Assembly (NCBI RefSeq): GCF_020859565.1
Contig: NZ_JAJHUO010000001.1
Location: 366,728-430,727, forward strand
DNA: 64,000 nucleotides
Reading direction: 5' to 3'
From: Saccharothrix luteola
Lineage (GTDB): Bacteria > Actinomycetota > Actinomycetes > Mycobacteriales > Pseudonocardiaceae
Part shown: positions 1 to 10,147 of the stretch, one piece after another
Layout of the letters: the number at the start of each line of letters is the position of its first letter
Position numbering within the stretch: position 1 is the stretch's first letter
Position numbers and translations under genes: made by a program
Notes under the pieces: model-generated
The model's database searches: none
The model's input: the letters and a program-made list of their open reading frames with translations, nothing else
What the model was told of the DNA's origin: nothing

Positions 1-1664
1 ACGCGGGTGCGCGCGCCGCGATCGCCCTGCTCGCCGCCGCGGTGATGGCAGCGGCTTGCGGATCGTCGGACACGCCCGCCGGGTCGGACAGCTCCACCCT
101 GGTGGCGTACACCGGTCAGTCAGGCGACTACCAGATCAACTTCAACCCGTACGCGCCGACCAACATCGGCGGGACCGGGACGATCTTCCAGACCCTGTTC
201 TTCTACAACATCGTCGGCGACGCCGAACCGACGCCGAGGCTGGCTACCGACTTCACCTGGAACGCCGACGGCACGCAACTCTCCATCACCCTCCGGGACG
301 GCGTGAACTGGTCCGACGGCACCGAGTTCACCGCCGCCGACGTCGTGTTCACGCTCGACATGATCAGCAGGAACAAGGGCATGAACAGCACCGGCTACGC
401 CGGTCGCGCCGAGGCCGTCGACGACACGCACGTGGTCATCACCTTCGACCGGCCGTCGTTCGCGGACGGACCGTCGATCCTCGGCAAGACGTACGTGGTG
501 CCCGCGCACAAGTGGAAGGACATCGCCGATCCGGCGGTCACCCCGATGGCGGACCCGATCGGCACCGGCCCGTACCTGCTGGAGGAGTTCAAGCCACAGG
601 CGTACACGCTCAAGGCCAACCCCACCTACTGGGGAGGCGAGCCCGCCGTCAAGAAGATCCGCTACCTCGCCCTGTCCGGCAACCAGGCCGGCGCCGCCGC
701 GCTCAAGGCCGGGCAGGTCGACTGGCAGACCGGACCCGTGCCCGACCTGAAGGACGTCGAGCGGAACTACCCCGGCTACCGCTCCGTCATCACCCCCGTG
801 AACCAGATCGCGCTGGTCACGTGCGGCAACACCACCCTGGGCTGCCAGGGTCCCCAGACCGACCCGGCCGTGCGGCAGGCGATCTACCACGCCATCGACC
901 GGACCCAGCTCAACGCGCTGGCGTTCGAGAACACCGGCAGCGACATCTCACCGAGCTTCCTGCTACCCGACCGGGACAGCGCCCTCATCTCCGACCGGCT
1001 GCACGACCGGACCGCCCCGATGCGACCCGACCAGGGCAAGGCCCAGCAGCTCCTGGAGAACGCGGGTTACGCCAAGGGCTCCGACGGCATCTACGCCAGG
1101 AACGGCGAGCCGGTGTCGCTGACGCTGAGCACCGTCGCCGGCTGGACCGACTACATCACGGCGGCCGACACCATGGGACAGCAACTGCGGCGAGCCGGCA
1201 TCGAGGTCACCGTGCAGCAGGTGTCCTGGAACGAGTTCGTCGACGCACGGGACCGCGGCACCTACCAGTTGATCATCGACTCGCTCTACCAAGGCCCGGC
1301 ACCGGACCCCTTCTACCTCTACAACTACTTCTACAGCACCGCGCAGACCGCCGCGGTCGGCGCCAAACCCGGCCCGAACGTCAGCCGGTTCTCCGACCCG
1401 CAGGTCGACCAGGCCCTCGACGCGCTCAAGCTCGTCAACCCCACCGACACCGCCGCGCGGCAGCCTCACCTGGAGACGATCCAGACCCGCATCGAGCAGG
1501 CGATGCCCTACATCCCGGTCCTCACCCAGGGCACGATCAGCATCTACCGCGACGCCAAGTTCACCGGCTGGCCCACGAACAGCGACCTGTACGCCTTCCC
1601 CGCGGTCTGGGCCCACCCCGACCACGCGGAGATCATCCTGCGTCTCAAGCCCACCGGCCGGTGA
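1..1664 (+). CDS. Family 5 extracellular solute-binding lipoprotein (partial, start outside window)
   Basis: This is the substrate-binding part of a peptide/nickel/opine-type ABC importer. The frame is open from the first base, so the start and most of the signal peptide lie upstream; the internal ATG at 42 is not the start. A hydrophobic stretch ends in a lipobox with the lipidation Cys at 57-59, followed by a Ser/Gly-rich linker, so the protein is anchored outside the membrane. The family 5 fold is clear (ATDFTWNADG, LRDGVNWSDG, GTGPYLLEEF). Its permease and ATPase genes are not in the window and probably lie upstream. It converges on the ROK gene with 6 bases between the stops. The ligand cannot be told from sequence. 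Confidence 0.88.
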   Translation, partial: AGARAAIALLAAAVMAAACGSSDTPAGSDSSTLVAYTGQSGDYQINFNPYAPTNIGGTGTIFQTLFFYNIVGDAEPTPRLATDFTWNADGTQLSITLRDGVNWSDGTEFTAADVVFTLDMISRNKGMNSTGYAGRAEAVDDTHVVITFDRPSFADGPSILGKTYVVPAHKWKDIADPAVTPMADPIGTGPYLLEEFKPQAYTLKANPTYWGGEPAVKKIRYLALSGNQAGAAALKAGQVDWQTGPVPDLKDVERNYPGYRSVITPVNQIALVTCGNTTLGCQGPQTDPAVRQAIYHAIDRTQLNALAFENTGSDISPSFLLPDRDSALISDRLHDRTAPMRPDQGKAQQLLENAGYAKGSDGIYARNGEPVSLTLSTVAGWTDYITAADTMGQQLRRAGIEVTVQQVSWNEFVDARDRGTYQLIIDSLYQGPAPDPFYLYNYFYSTAQTAAVGAKPGPNVSRFSDPQVDQALDALKLVNPTDTAARQPHLETIQTRIEQAMPYIPVLTQGTISIYRDAKFTGWPTNSDLYAFPAVWAHPDHAEIILRLKPTGR

Positions 1665-1670
1665 ACCCGG

Positions 1671-2930
1671 TCAGGGCGACCCGGCCGCCCCGGCGGCTAC
1701 CAGGCGGGCGTCCTCCTCGGAGCGGCCGATGCCGAGGGTCAGCTCGCTCTGCAGGACGAGGACCGCCCCGCCGATCGCCGCGGCGTCGGCCCCGTTGACC
1801 GACGGCACCACCCGAACCGGGTGCGCCCGCCGGGCGAACAACCGCCGGTCCAGCTCCTGCTGGATGACCGCCTGGTAGATCGATCCGGCCACCGCGAAGC
1901 TCTGCCCGGCCAGCACGATCGCGTCCAGGTCGAACAGGACCGCCACGGTGACCGCGGCGTGACCGAGGTAGCGCGCCGACCGCTCGACGAGTTCACGCGC
2001 CTCGGGATCGCCGGCGTTGGCCGCCGCCGCGATCCGCGCGAACTCGGTCAGAAAGTCGTCGGCCGCCGGGTCGAGCGCCAGCCGGCGGGCGAGCTCCGGT
2101 ATCGCCAACGCCCGCCGGACCAGGGCCGACGGGCCGGCGTAGTTCTCCAGGCATCCCACGTTGCCGCACGGGCACTCCTCACCGTGGACGTCGATCGAGA
2201 TGTGGCCGATCTCCGCGGTGTTCGACGAGCTGCCCCGGTACACCTCACCGGCGACCACCACCCCGCCGCCGATCCCGGTGGCCATGTAGATGCAGCCGTA
2301 CGTGCTCCGCGGGTCCACCGCGCCCATCCAGTACTCGCCGATCGCGGCCGCCGCGGCGTCGTTGTCGAGCAGCACGGGCAGGCCGAGGCTCTCCGCGAGG
2401 CGCGATGCGACGGGGTAGTCGCACCACTCCTCGGTGGGCTGCGGCGTCAACAGCACACCCGCACCGCGGTCCTGCGGCCCGTAGCTGACCAGGCCCACTC
2501 CGAGCACCTTCGCGCGGTCGACGGCCGCCGTCGTCAGCAAGGCGTCCACCTGCGAGGCCACGATGGGCAGCGCCCGCTCCGGCGGCATCGACGCCACACC
2601 TTGGAACGAGGTGCGGGCCACCGGCCTGCCGGCCAGGTCGACGACCACGATGACGCACGTGTTGCGCTCCAGCTGGACCCCGACGCTGTAGCGGGCCGGC
2701 GGGTTGAGTTGGACCAGCGTGCGCGGCTTGCCGCCCGTCGGCGCACCACGACCGGCCTCGACGACCAGCCCGTCACCCAACAGCTCGCGCACGACCTCGG
2801 AGATCGTCGCGCCGGTGAGACCGGTCGCCGTCGCGAGCTCCACCCGGCTGATCGAGCGCGCCGCCCTGATCACGTCCAGGACCATGCCGCGCGTCTTCGA
2901 CCGGCTTGCCCAGATCGGGCTTCTCGCCAC
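1671..2930 (-). CDS. ROK family transcriptional regulator (NagC/XylR type)
   Basis: Sugar-responsive repressor. The N-terminus is a MarR-like winged helix (SRVELATATGLTGATISEVV) and the rest is the ROK sugar-kinase-like domain. The zinc-binding ROK signature CPCGNVGC sits near residue 251, and DNDAAAAA and GTGIGGG-type motifs match the ATP/sugar-binding fold. I chose the GTG at 2930 because GGAGGAGGG lies 4-5 bases upstream; an in-frame GTG at 2957 would add nine residues. Convergent with the binding-lipoprotein gene, so it may regulate that importer, but this is only inferred from position. Confidence 0.9.
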   Translation of the reverse strand: MARSPIWASRSKTRGMVLDVIRAARSISRVELATATGLTGATISEVVRELLGDGLVVEAGRGAPTGGKPRTLVQLNPPARYSVGVQLERNTCVIVVVDLAGRPVARTSFQGVASMPPERALPIVASQVDALLTTAAVDRAKVLGVGLVSYGPQDRGAGVLLTPQPTEEWCDYPVASRLAESLGLPVLLDNDAAAAAIGEYWMGAVDPRSTYGCIYMATGIGGGVVVAGEVYRGSSSNTAEIGHISIDVHGEECPCGNVGCLENYAGPSALVRRALAIPELARRLALDPAADDFLTEFARIAAAANAGDPEARELVERSARYLGHAAVTVAVLFDLDAIVLAGQSFAVAGSIYQAVIQQELDRRLFARRAHPVRVVPSVNGADAAAIGGAVLVLQSELTLGIGRSEEDARLVAAGAAGSP

Positions 2931-3078
2931 GGTTCCCTCCTCCGTCGCAGCCTTCACCAGGCTACTTTACTGACCGCACTCGTCGACCACTCGCGGTAAC
3001 CCCATGCCGACATCACCGCCACGATCAGCGCGTTCCACTAACCTAACCACGTTAAGAAAGGGCCGAGGTCCGAGCCGC

Positions 3079-3851
3079 TCAGGGGCCCACGTGGAGGTAC
3101 GGGACCAGGCCGAAGGCATCGTGTCCCAACCGTGGTCACGGAGGTGCTCGACTGCTTCGTGCAACGCGGACGCCGTGTGGCCGTGGGTGTCGAGGCGCTG
3201 GTGGAGGCCGCGGGCGACCAGGGTGGCGGTGGAGTCGTAGATCGGCCACAGGGTGGCTACGACGTTGCGGTACCCGGCCAAGTGGAAGGCGGCGCCCAGG
3301 TGCAGGGACTCGTCGGGGAGGTCGCCGCCGGTCGCGGTGTCGCAGGCCGACAGGTAGGCCAGTTCGCCGCGGCGGCGCAGGCGTGACACGTCGGTGACCG
3401 TGAGGCGCTGGTCGTGCAGCAGGAGGCCCGAGGCCGGGGGCTGCCGGGTGTCCGCGGCGCCGTGGCAGGCGAGGTGCACGTGGCTGTGTCGTGGCAGGTC
3501 AGCGAGCACCCGACCGCGGGTCGCGTCGGTGGAGCGATGGACGGTGGACCGGCCGGGTGCCAGGTCGGCGAGGGCGGCGACCTCGGGGTCGACGTCCAGC
3601 GGGGCGCCGTTGGGCGCGTCGGAGCGTGGGCGTGTATGAGGACACCGTGCGGTCCGGGACGGACTCGGTCGTGCCCGGGAGGCCGGCGGCGTGCAGCGGC
3701 AGCGGGTCATGGCACCGGTCGGGCACCACCACGGGCGGGGCACCGGGCCGAGGTGGTCGAGCACGGGTCGGGCCACGACTCGCCAGAGCCAGGTGAGAAC
3801 GTCGTTCAGGACGGTGTTGTGCTCGACGACGCCGAGGACGACCTCGGCCGG
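3079..3851 (-). pseudogene. CHAT-domain (caspase-like) protein, frameshifted remnant
   Basis: Pieces of a CHAT peptidase-like protein can be read on the minus strand but in different frames. One frame gives LTWLWRVVARPVLDHLG and WWCPTG. Another gives DPLPLHAAGLPGTTESVPDR followed by TVSSYTPTLRRA. The first frame then returns with the catalytic-His region HLACHGAAD and the catalytic-Cys region LSACDTATGG, followed by LAGYRNVVATLWPI. The usual C-terminal ending VPYLHVGP-stop is in yet another frame, stopping at 3079. At least three frame changes, a shortened middle and no recognisable N-terminus argue for a dead gene. Actinomycete CHAT proteins usually sit beside TPR or effector genes, but no partner is seen here. 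Confidence 0.72.
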
Positions 3852-4017
3852 AACCGGAGACCGTGTTCGAGTGCCCGGCCACGTCGTCCCCGTCCGCCAC
3901 CACGACCTCCGCCGCCTCACCGAAGGCGACCACGGTAGCCGCACCCGCGGTGCGACCACCTCCCGGCCGCGCACCACGGATCACCGCGGTTCGGTGGAGG
4001 AGGACCGAAGCGGTGGT

Positions 4018-4383
4018 TCACGGTGTCGCCGCACGGCCCAGTGCCGCCTCGACGATCCGGATCGCCTCGGTGGGATCGATGCCGGTGCTGGCGATGATCG
4101 CCGCGTAGTCGAGGGCGGCGCGGCGGGCCTGCTCGAGTGCTCGGTCGCCGGCGGCCGAGACGTACGAGCCGGCCCGCCCGCGCGTCTCGATCAACCCGGC
4201 CTCCTCCAGCTCCCGGTACGCCCGACCGACGGTGTTCACGGCGAGGCCGAGGTCGGCCGCGAGCCGGCGGATCGTCGGGAGTCTCGTGCCCACGGCGAGC
4301 GACCGGTCCTGGATCTGCCTCGCGAGCTGGGCTCGGAGCTGCTCGTACGGCGGCGTCGGCGAGGCCGCGTCGATGACGATCAC
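4018..4383 (-). CDS. GntR family regulator, short YtrA type
   Basis: A 121-aa regulator with an N-terminal GntR winged helix (PPYEQLRAQLARQI, then LGLAVNTVGRAYRELEEAG) and only a short helical tail, the layout of YtrA-subfamily proteins that control neighbouring transporter or membrane genes. The GTG start at 4383 overlaps the stop of the membrane-protein gene upstream (GTGA), so the two are co-translated. A longer open frame reaching 5127 is a shadow of that neighbour. Likely represses its own operon; the ligand is unknown. Confidence 0.88.
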   Translation of the reverse strand: MIVIDAASPTPPYEQLRAQLARQIQDRSLAVGTRLPTIRRLAADLGLAVNTVGRAYRELEEAGLIETRGRAGSYVSAAGDRALEQARRAALDYAAIIASTGIDPTEAIRIVEAALGRAATP

Positions 4384-5159
4384 CGGGTGGCCATGGCTCG
4401 CCGTGCCGCCGCCCCGACACCCGCGGACCGGACCTGGATCAGCGAGAACACGACAGCGCCCGCCACGAGGAGCGCCACCGAGACCACGTTCCACCAGCCG
4501 AGCGAGTCCCCGTACAGGAAGATGACCGGCAGCAACCACACCAGGCTGGGTGTGACGAGGGCGCGGGCGTCCTCGACCCGCATGACGACATCGGCCGTGA
4601 GCGACGCCTCGTCCTCCGCCACGGCCGGGCTCGCCAGCACCTGGCGCAGCTGCATGACGACGCCGATGCCGGCGCCCACGAGGCCGATCAGCACGATGAC
4701 CGCCCCGGACCGCAAACCGGGGTCCGGAACCGGCAGCACGCTCACAGTGAGCAGCAAGGCGCCGGCGAAACTCGCGACCGTGAAGACGGCGTGCGGCCGG
4801 CCCAGCACCGCCCGCCACCCGAGCTGGACCGGGTGGGCCACCCGCCGGGGCAGTCGTGCGCCGGCCCGCCGGTCGACCCGCCGCACCCACCAGCCGAGCA
4901 GCCACTGCGCCACCAGCAACCCCACCACCAACGCCGTCAGCACCAGCAGCGGCAGCCGGGAGGACGTGACGTCGGCGGGCAGCGTCACCGCGTGCGTCAG
5001 TGCCGCACCGATCATGAACGCGGCCAGCAGGAGGCTGTTGACGACGTTGGCACGCCGTCGCACCGCCAACCGTGCCGCGAGCAGCGGGGTCGGCTCGGCG
5101 TCGACCAAGCCGTGCCGGGCCAGCCACCGCCCGGCCTCCGTGTGTTCTCCCTGGCGCAT
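4380..5159 (-). CDS. Polytopic membrane protein (DUF1648-like), paired with GntR
   Basis: A 259-aa protein with about six to seven hydrophobic segments (for example SLLLAAFMIGAAL, LLVLTALVVGLLVAQWLLG, AVIVLIGLVGAGIGVV, VALLVAGAVVFSLI). The resemblance to DUF1648-type proteins that pair with small GntR regulators comes from layout, not a motif match. The ATG at 5159 is preceded by GGAGGTGG at good spacing. It is the first gene of a two-gene operon with the GntR gene. It may take part in cell-envelope stress or export; the sequence does not show which. Confidence 0.78.
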   Translation of the reverse strand: MRQGEHTEAGRWLARHGLVDAEPTPLLAARLAVRRRANVVNSLLLAAFMIGAALTHAVTLPADVTSSRLPLLVLTALVVGLLVAQWLLGWWVRRVDRRAGARLPRRVAHPVQLGWRAVLGRPHAVFTVASFAGALLLTVSVLPVPDPGLRSGAVIVLIGLVGAGIGVVMQLRQVLASPAVAEDEASLTADVVMRVEDARALVTPSLVWLLPVIFLYGDSLGWWNVVSVALLVAGAVVFSLIQVRSAGVGAAARRAMATR

Positions 5160-5183
5160 GCCGCCACCTCCGAATGTCACAAG

Positions 5184-5198
5184 CTTTGTCTCAACAAG
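5184..5198. promoter_or_regulatory. Small inverted repeat upstream of the GntR operon
   Basis: TTGT-CTCA-ACAA (5186-5197) is a 4-4-4 inverted repeat located 27-38 bases before the membrane-protein start, where a GntR regulator of the operon could bind. It is short and could be chance. Confidence 0.25.
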
Positions 5199-5318
5199 AT
5201 GAGTCACAGCATGCGACAATGTCAACCCCCGGTTCGAGCGGGAGGGCCGCGACCCGCACGACGTCGTCACCGCTCGGCCAGATGGCCGGATGTCCTGGGG
5301 ACGGGGCGTTCCCGAGCC

Positions 5319-6311
<993 letters not shown>

Positions 6312-7454
6312 CTACAGCCCGTAGGTCTTGCCGATGATGTCGCGCTGGATCTCGCTCGTGCCGCCGTACACAGTGGACACGACGGCCGCGCGCAGCAGCG
6401 CTTCCATGCCGTACTCGGTGGCGTAGCCGTAGCCGCCCATCATCTGCATGCCCTCCAGGGTCACGTGCTTGGCCAGTTCCGTGCACTTGAGCTTGGCCAT
6501 CGACGCCTCGCGGGCGAACACCCGGCCGGGCTCGGCGTCGATCGCCGCCGCGGTGTCGTCCAGCAGCAGCCGGGCGCACTCCAGTTCGGTGGCCATGTCG
6601 GCGACGCGGTGCTTGAGCGCCTGGAACGACCCGATCGGCCGGCCGAACTGCTCACGCTGCCTGACGTACGCCAGCGTGTCGTCGAACGCGCGTCGGGCGA
6701 TGCCCAGCATCAGCGCGGCGAGGATCATCCGTTCCAGGTTCAGCCCCGCCATCAGCTGGGTCCACGCCTGGCCGGGCACGCCGACGACCGCCGAGTCCGG
6801 CACGAAGCAGTCGGTGAAGTAGAGGTCGTTGACCTCCCGTCCGCCCATCGTGTCGATGCCCTTGATCGCCAGGCCGTCGGCGTCGGTGGGCACCATGAAC
6901 TGGGTGAGCCCCTGGTGCTTGGACTCCTCCTGCGAAGTGCGGGCGATGAGCAGGACGTGGTCGGCGAAGTGCGCGTTGGAGCACCACGTCTTCTGCCCGT
7001 CGACCAGGTAGCCGCCGTCGACGCGGCGGGCGCGGCACGTCAGCGCGCCCACGTCGGAGCCCGCGCCCGGCTCGGACATCGAGATGGCCTCGACCCGGCC
7101 CTTGACCACGCCGTCGAGCACGACCCGCTTCTGCTCCTCGGTGCCGAACTCCGCGTACGCCGCCGCGGCGATGATCGTGGTGCCGAAACCGCTGATCGGC
7201 GCGAGGCCGTAGGAGGTCTCCTCCAGGAACAGGCACAGGTCCGCCATGCCCCGGCCCGCGCCGCCGTACTCATCGGGCACGGCGATCCCCAGCCACCCCA
7301 GCTCCGCCATCTTCTCGTAGAGCTTCTGGTTGTGCGGCTCCTCGCCGTGGGCGGTCAGCTTGTCGCGCTGCTCCTTGGTGCCGCACTCGCGGCGGCAGAA
7401 GTCGGCGATGGCCTCGACCAGGTCGCGGCGCTCGTCGGTCAGGACTCGGGGCAT
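6312..7454 (-). CDS. Acyl-CoA dehydrogenase
   Basis: FAD enzyme forming the 2,3-double bond of an acyl-CoA, 380 aa. Seen motifs: SEPGAGSDVG, KTWCSNAHFADHVL and the C-terminal GGYGYATEYGMEALLR. The usual medium-chain base position (YEGT) is YGGT here (Gly near residue 364), while NLERM carries a Glu near residue 241, where isovaleryl-CoA and long-chain dehydrogenases keep their base. That arrangement tolerates branched substrates and would suit methyl-branched isoprenoid acids. The ATG at 7454 has GAGGAG upstream. It lies between a TetR gene and the nitronate-monooxygenase-like gene, all on one strand. Confidence 0.92.
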   Translation of the reverse strand: MPRVLTDERRDLVEAIADFCRRECGTKEQRDKLTAHGEEPHNQKLYEKMAELGWLGIAVPDEYGGAGRGMADLCLFLEETSYGLAPISGFGTTIIAAAAYAEFGTEEQKRVVLDGVVKGRVEAISMSEPGAGSDVGALTCRARRVDGGYLVDGQKTWCSNAHFADHVLLIARTSQEESKHQGLTQFMVPTDADGLAIKGIDTMGGREVNDLYFTDCFVPDSAVVGVPGQAWTQLMAGLNLERMILAALMLGIARRAFDDTLAYVRQREQFGRPIGSFQALKHRVADMATELECARLLLDDTAAAIDAEPGRVFAREASMAKLKCTELAKHVTLEGMQMMGGYGYATEYGMEALLRAAVVSTVYGGTSEIQRDIIGKTYGL

Positions 7455-7474
7455 GACGTGCACTCCTCTTCGGG

Positions 7475-8095
7475 CTAGTCGTCCCGCACAGCGGGGAAGA
7501 CCGTGTCCACCAGGTGGAGCACGGTGCGGGTCAGGATCACGTGCAGGTCGCCGCGGCTGAGCGTGCCGCGCACCAGCCACTCCCGGGACGCCGCCTTGAG
7601 CATCCCGCTGTGGGCGCGGATGATCGCCCGCAGCTTGTCGCGCCCTTCGGTGACGTCGGCCAGCAGCGCGGCTTCGAGCACGCGGTCGGTGGCGATCTCG
7701 TCGGCCTCCAGCATGATCTGCTCGATCTCCGGGTCGTTGCCCAGCGTTTCCAGGCCGATCGCGGACAGCCACATCTCCTTGTTGCGCTCGACCACTTCGA
7801 GCCACCGGTCGACGCAGATCGACAGCCGCTCCTCGGCCGTGGTGGGCGGCAACCGCTCCGAGACCGACGCGGGCACGACCATCATCTGCCGCACCACCTC
7901 CAGGTAGAGGTGCCGCTTGCTGGTGAAGTAGTGGTTGATCAACGCACGGGCCACGCCCGCCTCCGCCGCGATGTCCGAGGTGGACACCTGGGCGTAGCCG
8001 TTGGCCCCGAAGAGCGTGCGCGCCGCGCTGAGGATCTCGGCCCGCCGGGCGTCCGGCTCCATCCTGCGTCGCTGTGCCTGGCGCTGACCGCTCAT
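7475..8095 (-). CDS. TetR family regulator of the acyl-CoA dehydrogenase operon
   Basis: A 206-aa TetR protein with an N-terminal helix-turn-helix (TSDIAAEAGVARALINHYF) and an all-helical ligand domain. It is 20 bases upstream of the acyl-CoA dehydrogenase gene on the same strand and 40 bases downstream of the acyl-CoA synthetase stop, so it likely controls fatty-acid or acyl-CoA degradation genes around it, with an acyl-CoA as a plausible inducer. Candidate operators are the palindromes at 9985-10128. Confidence 0.9.
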   Translation of the reverse strand: MSGQRQAQRRRMEPDARRAEILSAARTLFGANGYAQVSTSDIAAEAGVARALINHYFTSKRHLYLEVVRQMMVVPASVSERLPPTTAEERLSICVDRWLEVVERNKEMWLSAIGLETLGNDPEIEQIMLEADEIATDRVLEAALLADVTEGRDKLRAIIRAHSGMLKAASREWLVRGTLSRGDLHVILTRTVLHLVDTVFPAVRDD

Positions 8096-8135
8096 GCCGT
8101 CGTCCCTCTCGTAGTGCCGCCGTTCGCTGCCGGAC

Positions 8136-9944
8136 CTATGTGTACATCGACTCGATCGTCGTCGCGTGCACCTCGTCGATGACCTTGCGCCGCAGGCTCA
8201 GCTTGGGCGTCAGCTCGCCCGTGGCCGGGGTCCACGGACCGGCGATGACCTGGTACTTCTTCACCTGCTCGGCGCGGGACAGCACCGCGTTGGCCTCGGC
8301 GACCGCCTGGTTCAGCGACGCGAGCACCTCGGGGTGGCACGCCAGCCCGGCGAGGTCGGCGGCGATCCCGTTCGCCCGGGCCCACAGCGGTGCCGCCTCG
8401 TCGTCCAGCACCAGCAGCGCGGTGACGTACGGTCGCCGGTCGCCGATCACGACGGCCTGGGCGACCAGCGGGTGCGCCCGCAGCAGGGACTCGATCCTCG
8501 TCGGGGCGATGTTCTTGCCGCCGTCGGTGATGATGAGCTCCTTCTTGCGGTCGGTGATGGAGACGATGCCCCGCTCGTCGACCACGCCGACGTCACCGGT
8601 GGCGAACCAGCCGTCCGCGTCCGTCGCGGGGTCGATGCCGCCGTCGGCCCGCAGGTACCCGGCGCAGACCACGGGACCGCGCACGAACAGCTCCCCGTCG
8701 TCGGCGACCTTGACGTCGATGCCCGGCCCCGGACGTCCCACCGCACCCAGGGCGAACACGTCCGGCGTGCTGACCGTCGCCGCGCCGGTGGTCTCGCTCA
8801 GGCCCCACACCTCGTACACCGGCAGTCCGAGGCCGGCCAGGAACTCCAGGACCGCGGTGGGTATCGGCGCGGCGCCGCTGAACGCCCGGTGGCACTCGTC
8901 CAGCCCGACAGCGGCGCGGATCGGCCGCAGCACCTCCGCGTCCAGCCTGCCCAGCCGGGTCGCGAGCGCGTCCGGGACCTCCTTGCCCGCCGACCGCAGG
9001 TGGAACGCCTCCAGCGCGGCCGACCGCGCCCGCGCCAGCACCGCGGCCTGCTCCTCCGACAGCGCGCCGAGCCTGGCCCGCAGGCCGGCGGCGAGCTTCT
9101 CCCACACCCTGGGCACGCCGAAGAAGCCGTGCGGGCGCACCGCGAGCAACGTGGGCAGCAGCTGCGCCGGGTCCGGGCAGATCGTCACGTGGCCCGCGTC
9201 GCAGATCGGCAGGTAGATCCCGAGCACCCGCTCGGCGATGTGCGCCATCGGCAGGTACGCGACCGTCCGCGGGTGCTCCGGCGTGGCGACCAGGTGGTCC
9301 TGCATCAGGGACTCGTAGACCACGTTGCGGTGGGACAGCACCACACCCTTGGGCTCGCCGGTGGTGCCCGAGGTGTAGACGACGGCCAACGGTTGGTTCG
9401 CCGTGACCGCGTCGGTGAGCGCTTCGAACGCCGGGCCTTCCGTCGGCGGCTCGCCGGACAGGTCGGAGTAGCGCACGAAGCGCCAGTCGCCGCTCGGGGC
9501 GAGGTCCGGGTCGAGGACCACGACGGCGCGCAGGTTCGGCAGGTCGTCCAGGACGGGACGCCAGCGCCGCAGCTGCTCCTCGCCCTCCAACACGAGGACG
9601 GTGGCCCCGCTGTGCGTTGCCACGTAACGGATCTGCTCGGTGCTCAACGTGTCGTAGGTGGAGCACGGCAGGGCGCCGAGGTGGACCGCGGCCAGGTCGA
9701 CGACCCAGTGCTCGCGCCGCTTGGACATCGCGATGAGCATCCGGTCGCCCCGGCCAAGGCCCAGCGCGCCGAGGCCGCGGGTGAGCACGGCGACCTCGGC
9801 GCGCAGCCGTGCCCACGTCAGCACCTCCGCGTCCGGCCCGATGCCGGTGGTGAGGGCGGGCCGGTCGCCGAAGTCCCGGGCGTTGCGGCGCAACAACCCG
9901 GTGATCGTCAGCCCTTCGACGGTCAGCTGCTCTGCTGCGGTCAC
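8136..9944 (-). CDS. AMP-dependent long-chain acyl-CoA synthetase
   Basis: Activates a carboxylic acid to acyl-AMP and then acyl-CoA, 602 aa. The ANL adenylation motif YTSGTTGEPKGVVLSH, the VWGLSETTGA motif and the GWFATGDVG/DRKKELIITDGGKNI hinge region are all present. The GTG at 9944 is chosen because GGAGGGA precedes it; the frame stays open upstream without coding character. It is divergent from the thiolase gene. In this setting it may activate the oligo-isoprenoid acids made by the Lcp and OxiAB enzymes, which is inference from context. Confidence 0.9.
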   Translation of the reverse strand: MTAAEQLTVEGLTITGLLRRNARDFGDRPALTTGIGPDAEVLTWARLRAEVAVLTRGLGALGLGRGDRMLIAMSKRREHWVVDLAAVHLGALPCSTYDTLSTEQIRYVATHSGATVLVLEGEEQLRRWRPVLDDLPNLRAVVVLDPDLAPSGDWRFVRYSDLSGEPPTEGPAFEALTDAVTANQPLAVVYTSGTTGEPKGVVLSHRNVVYESLMQDHLVATPEHPRTVAYLPMAHIAERVLGIYLPICDAGHVTICPDPAQLLPTLLAVRPHGFFGVPRVWEKLAAGLRARLGALSEEQAAVLARARSAALEAFHLRSAGKEVPDALATRLGRLDAEVLRPIRAAVGLDECHRAFSGAAPIPTAVLEFLAGLGLPVYEVWGLSETTGAATVSTPDVFALGAVGRPGPGIDVKVADDGELFVRGPVVCAGYLRADGGIDPATDADGWFATGDVGVVDERGIVSITDRKKELIITDGGKNIAPTRIESLLRAHPLVAQAVVIGDRRPYVTALLVLDDEAAPLWARANGIAADLAGLACHPEVLASLNQAVAEANAVLSRAEQVKKYQVIAGPWTPATGELTPKLSLRRKVIDEVHATTIESMYT

Positions 9945-9984
9945 GGCCGGCTCCCTCCATCGCGAACCCTGTGCGTCCCTTCGA

Positions 9985-10022
9985 GCGGTCCCACAGTGGA
10001 CCGCTTGTTGACGCGATGTCAA
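9985..10022. promoter_or_regulatory. Two inverted repeats on the acyl-CoA synthetase side of a divergent promoter region
   Basis: GCGGTCC-CACAGT-GGACCGC (9985-10004) is a perfect 7-6-7 inverted repeat. TTGAC-GCGAT-GTCAA (10008-10022) is a perfect 5-5-5 repeat. Both lie 41-78 bases before the acyl-CoA synthetase start and are plausible TetR operators. No protein can be assigned to them from sequence alone. Confidence 0.45.
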
Positions 10023-10072
10023 TAGACCGATCGGACACCACCACAGGGACACCGATTCAGAAGAGATAACCC

Positions 10073-10128
10073 TTGTGCAGCAGCGAATCGCTGCTAAGTT
10101 CGCCGTTGTTGACACTCTGCCAACAACG
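10073..10128 (+). promoter_or_regulatory. Thiolase-fadB promoter with two palindromic operators
   Basis: A -35-like TTGTGC (10073-10078) and a -10-like TAAGTT (10095-10100) are 16 bases apart. The palindrome AGCAGCGA-A-TCGCTGCT (10079-10095) fills the space between them. A second perfect repeat, CGTTGTTG-N9-CAACAACG (10104-10128), follows. A repressor sitting between -35 and -10 is the classic TetR layout, so this promoter is probably repressed by one of the two TetR proteins encoded nearby. Confidence 0.5.
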
Positions 10129-10147
10129 CGATCCGAAGGGCGGGACT

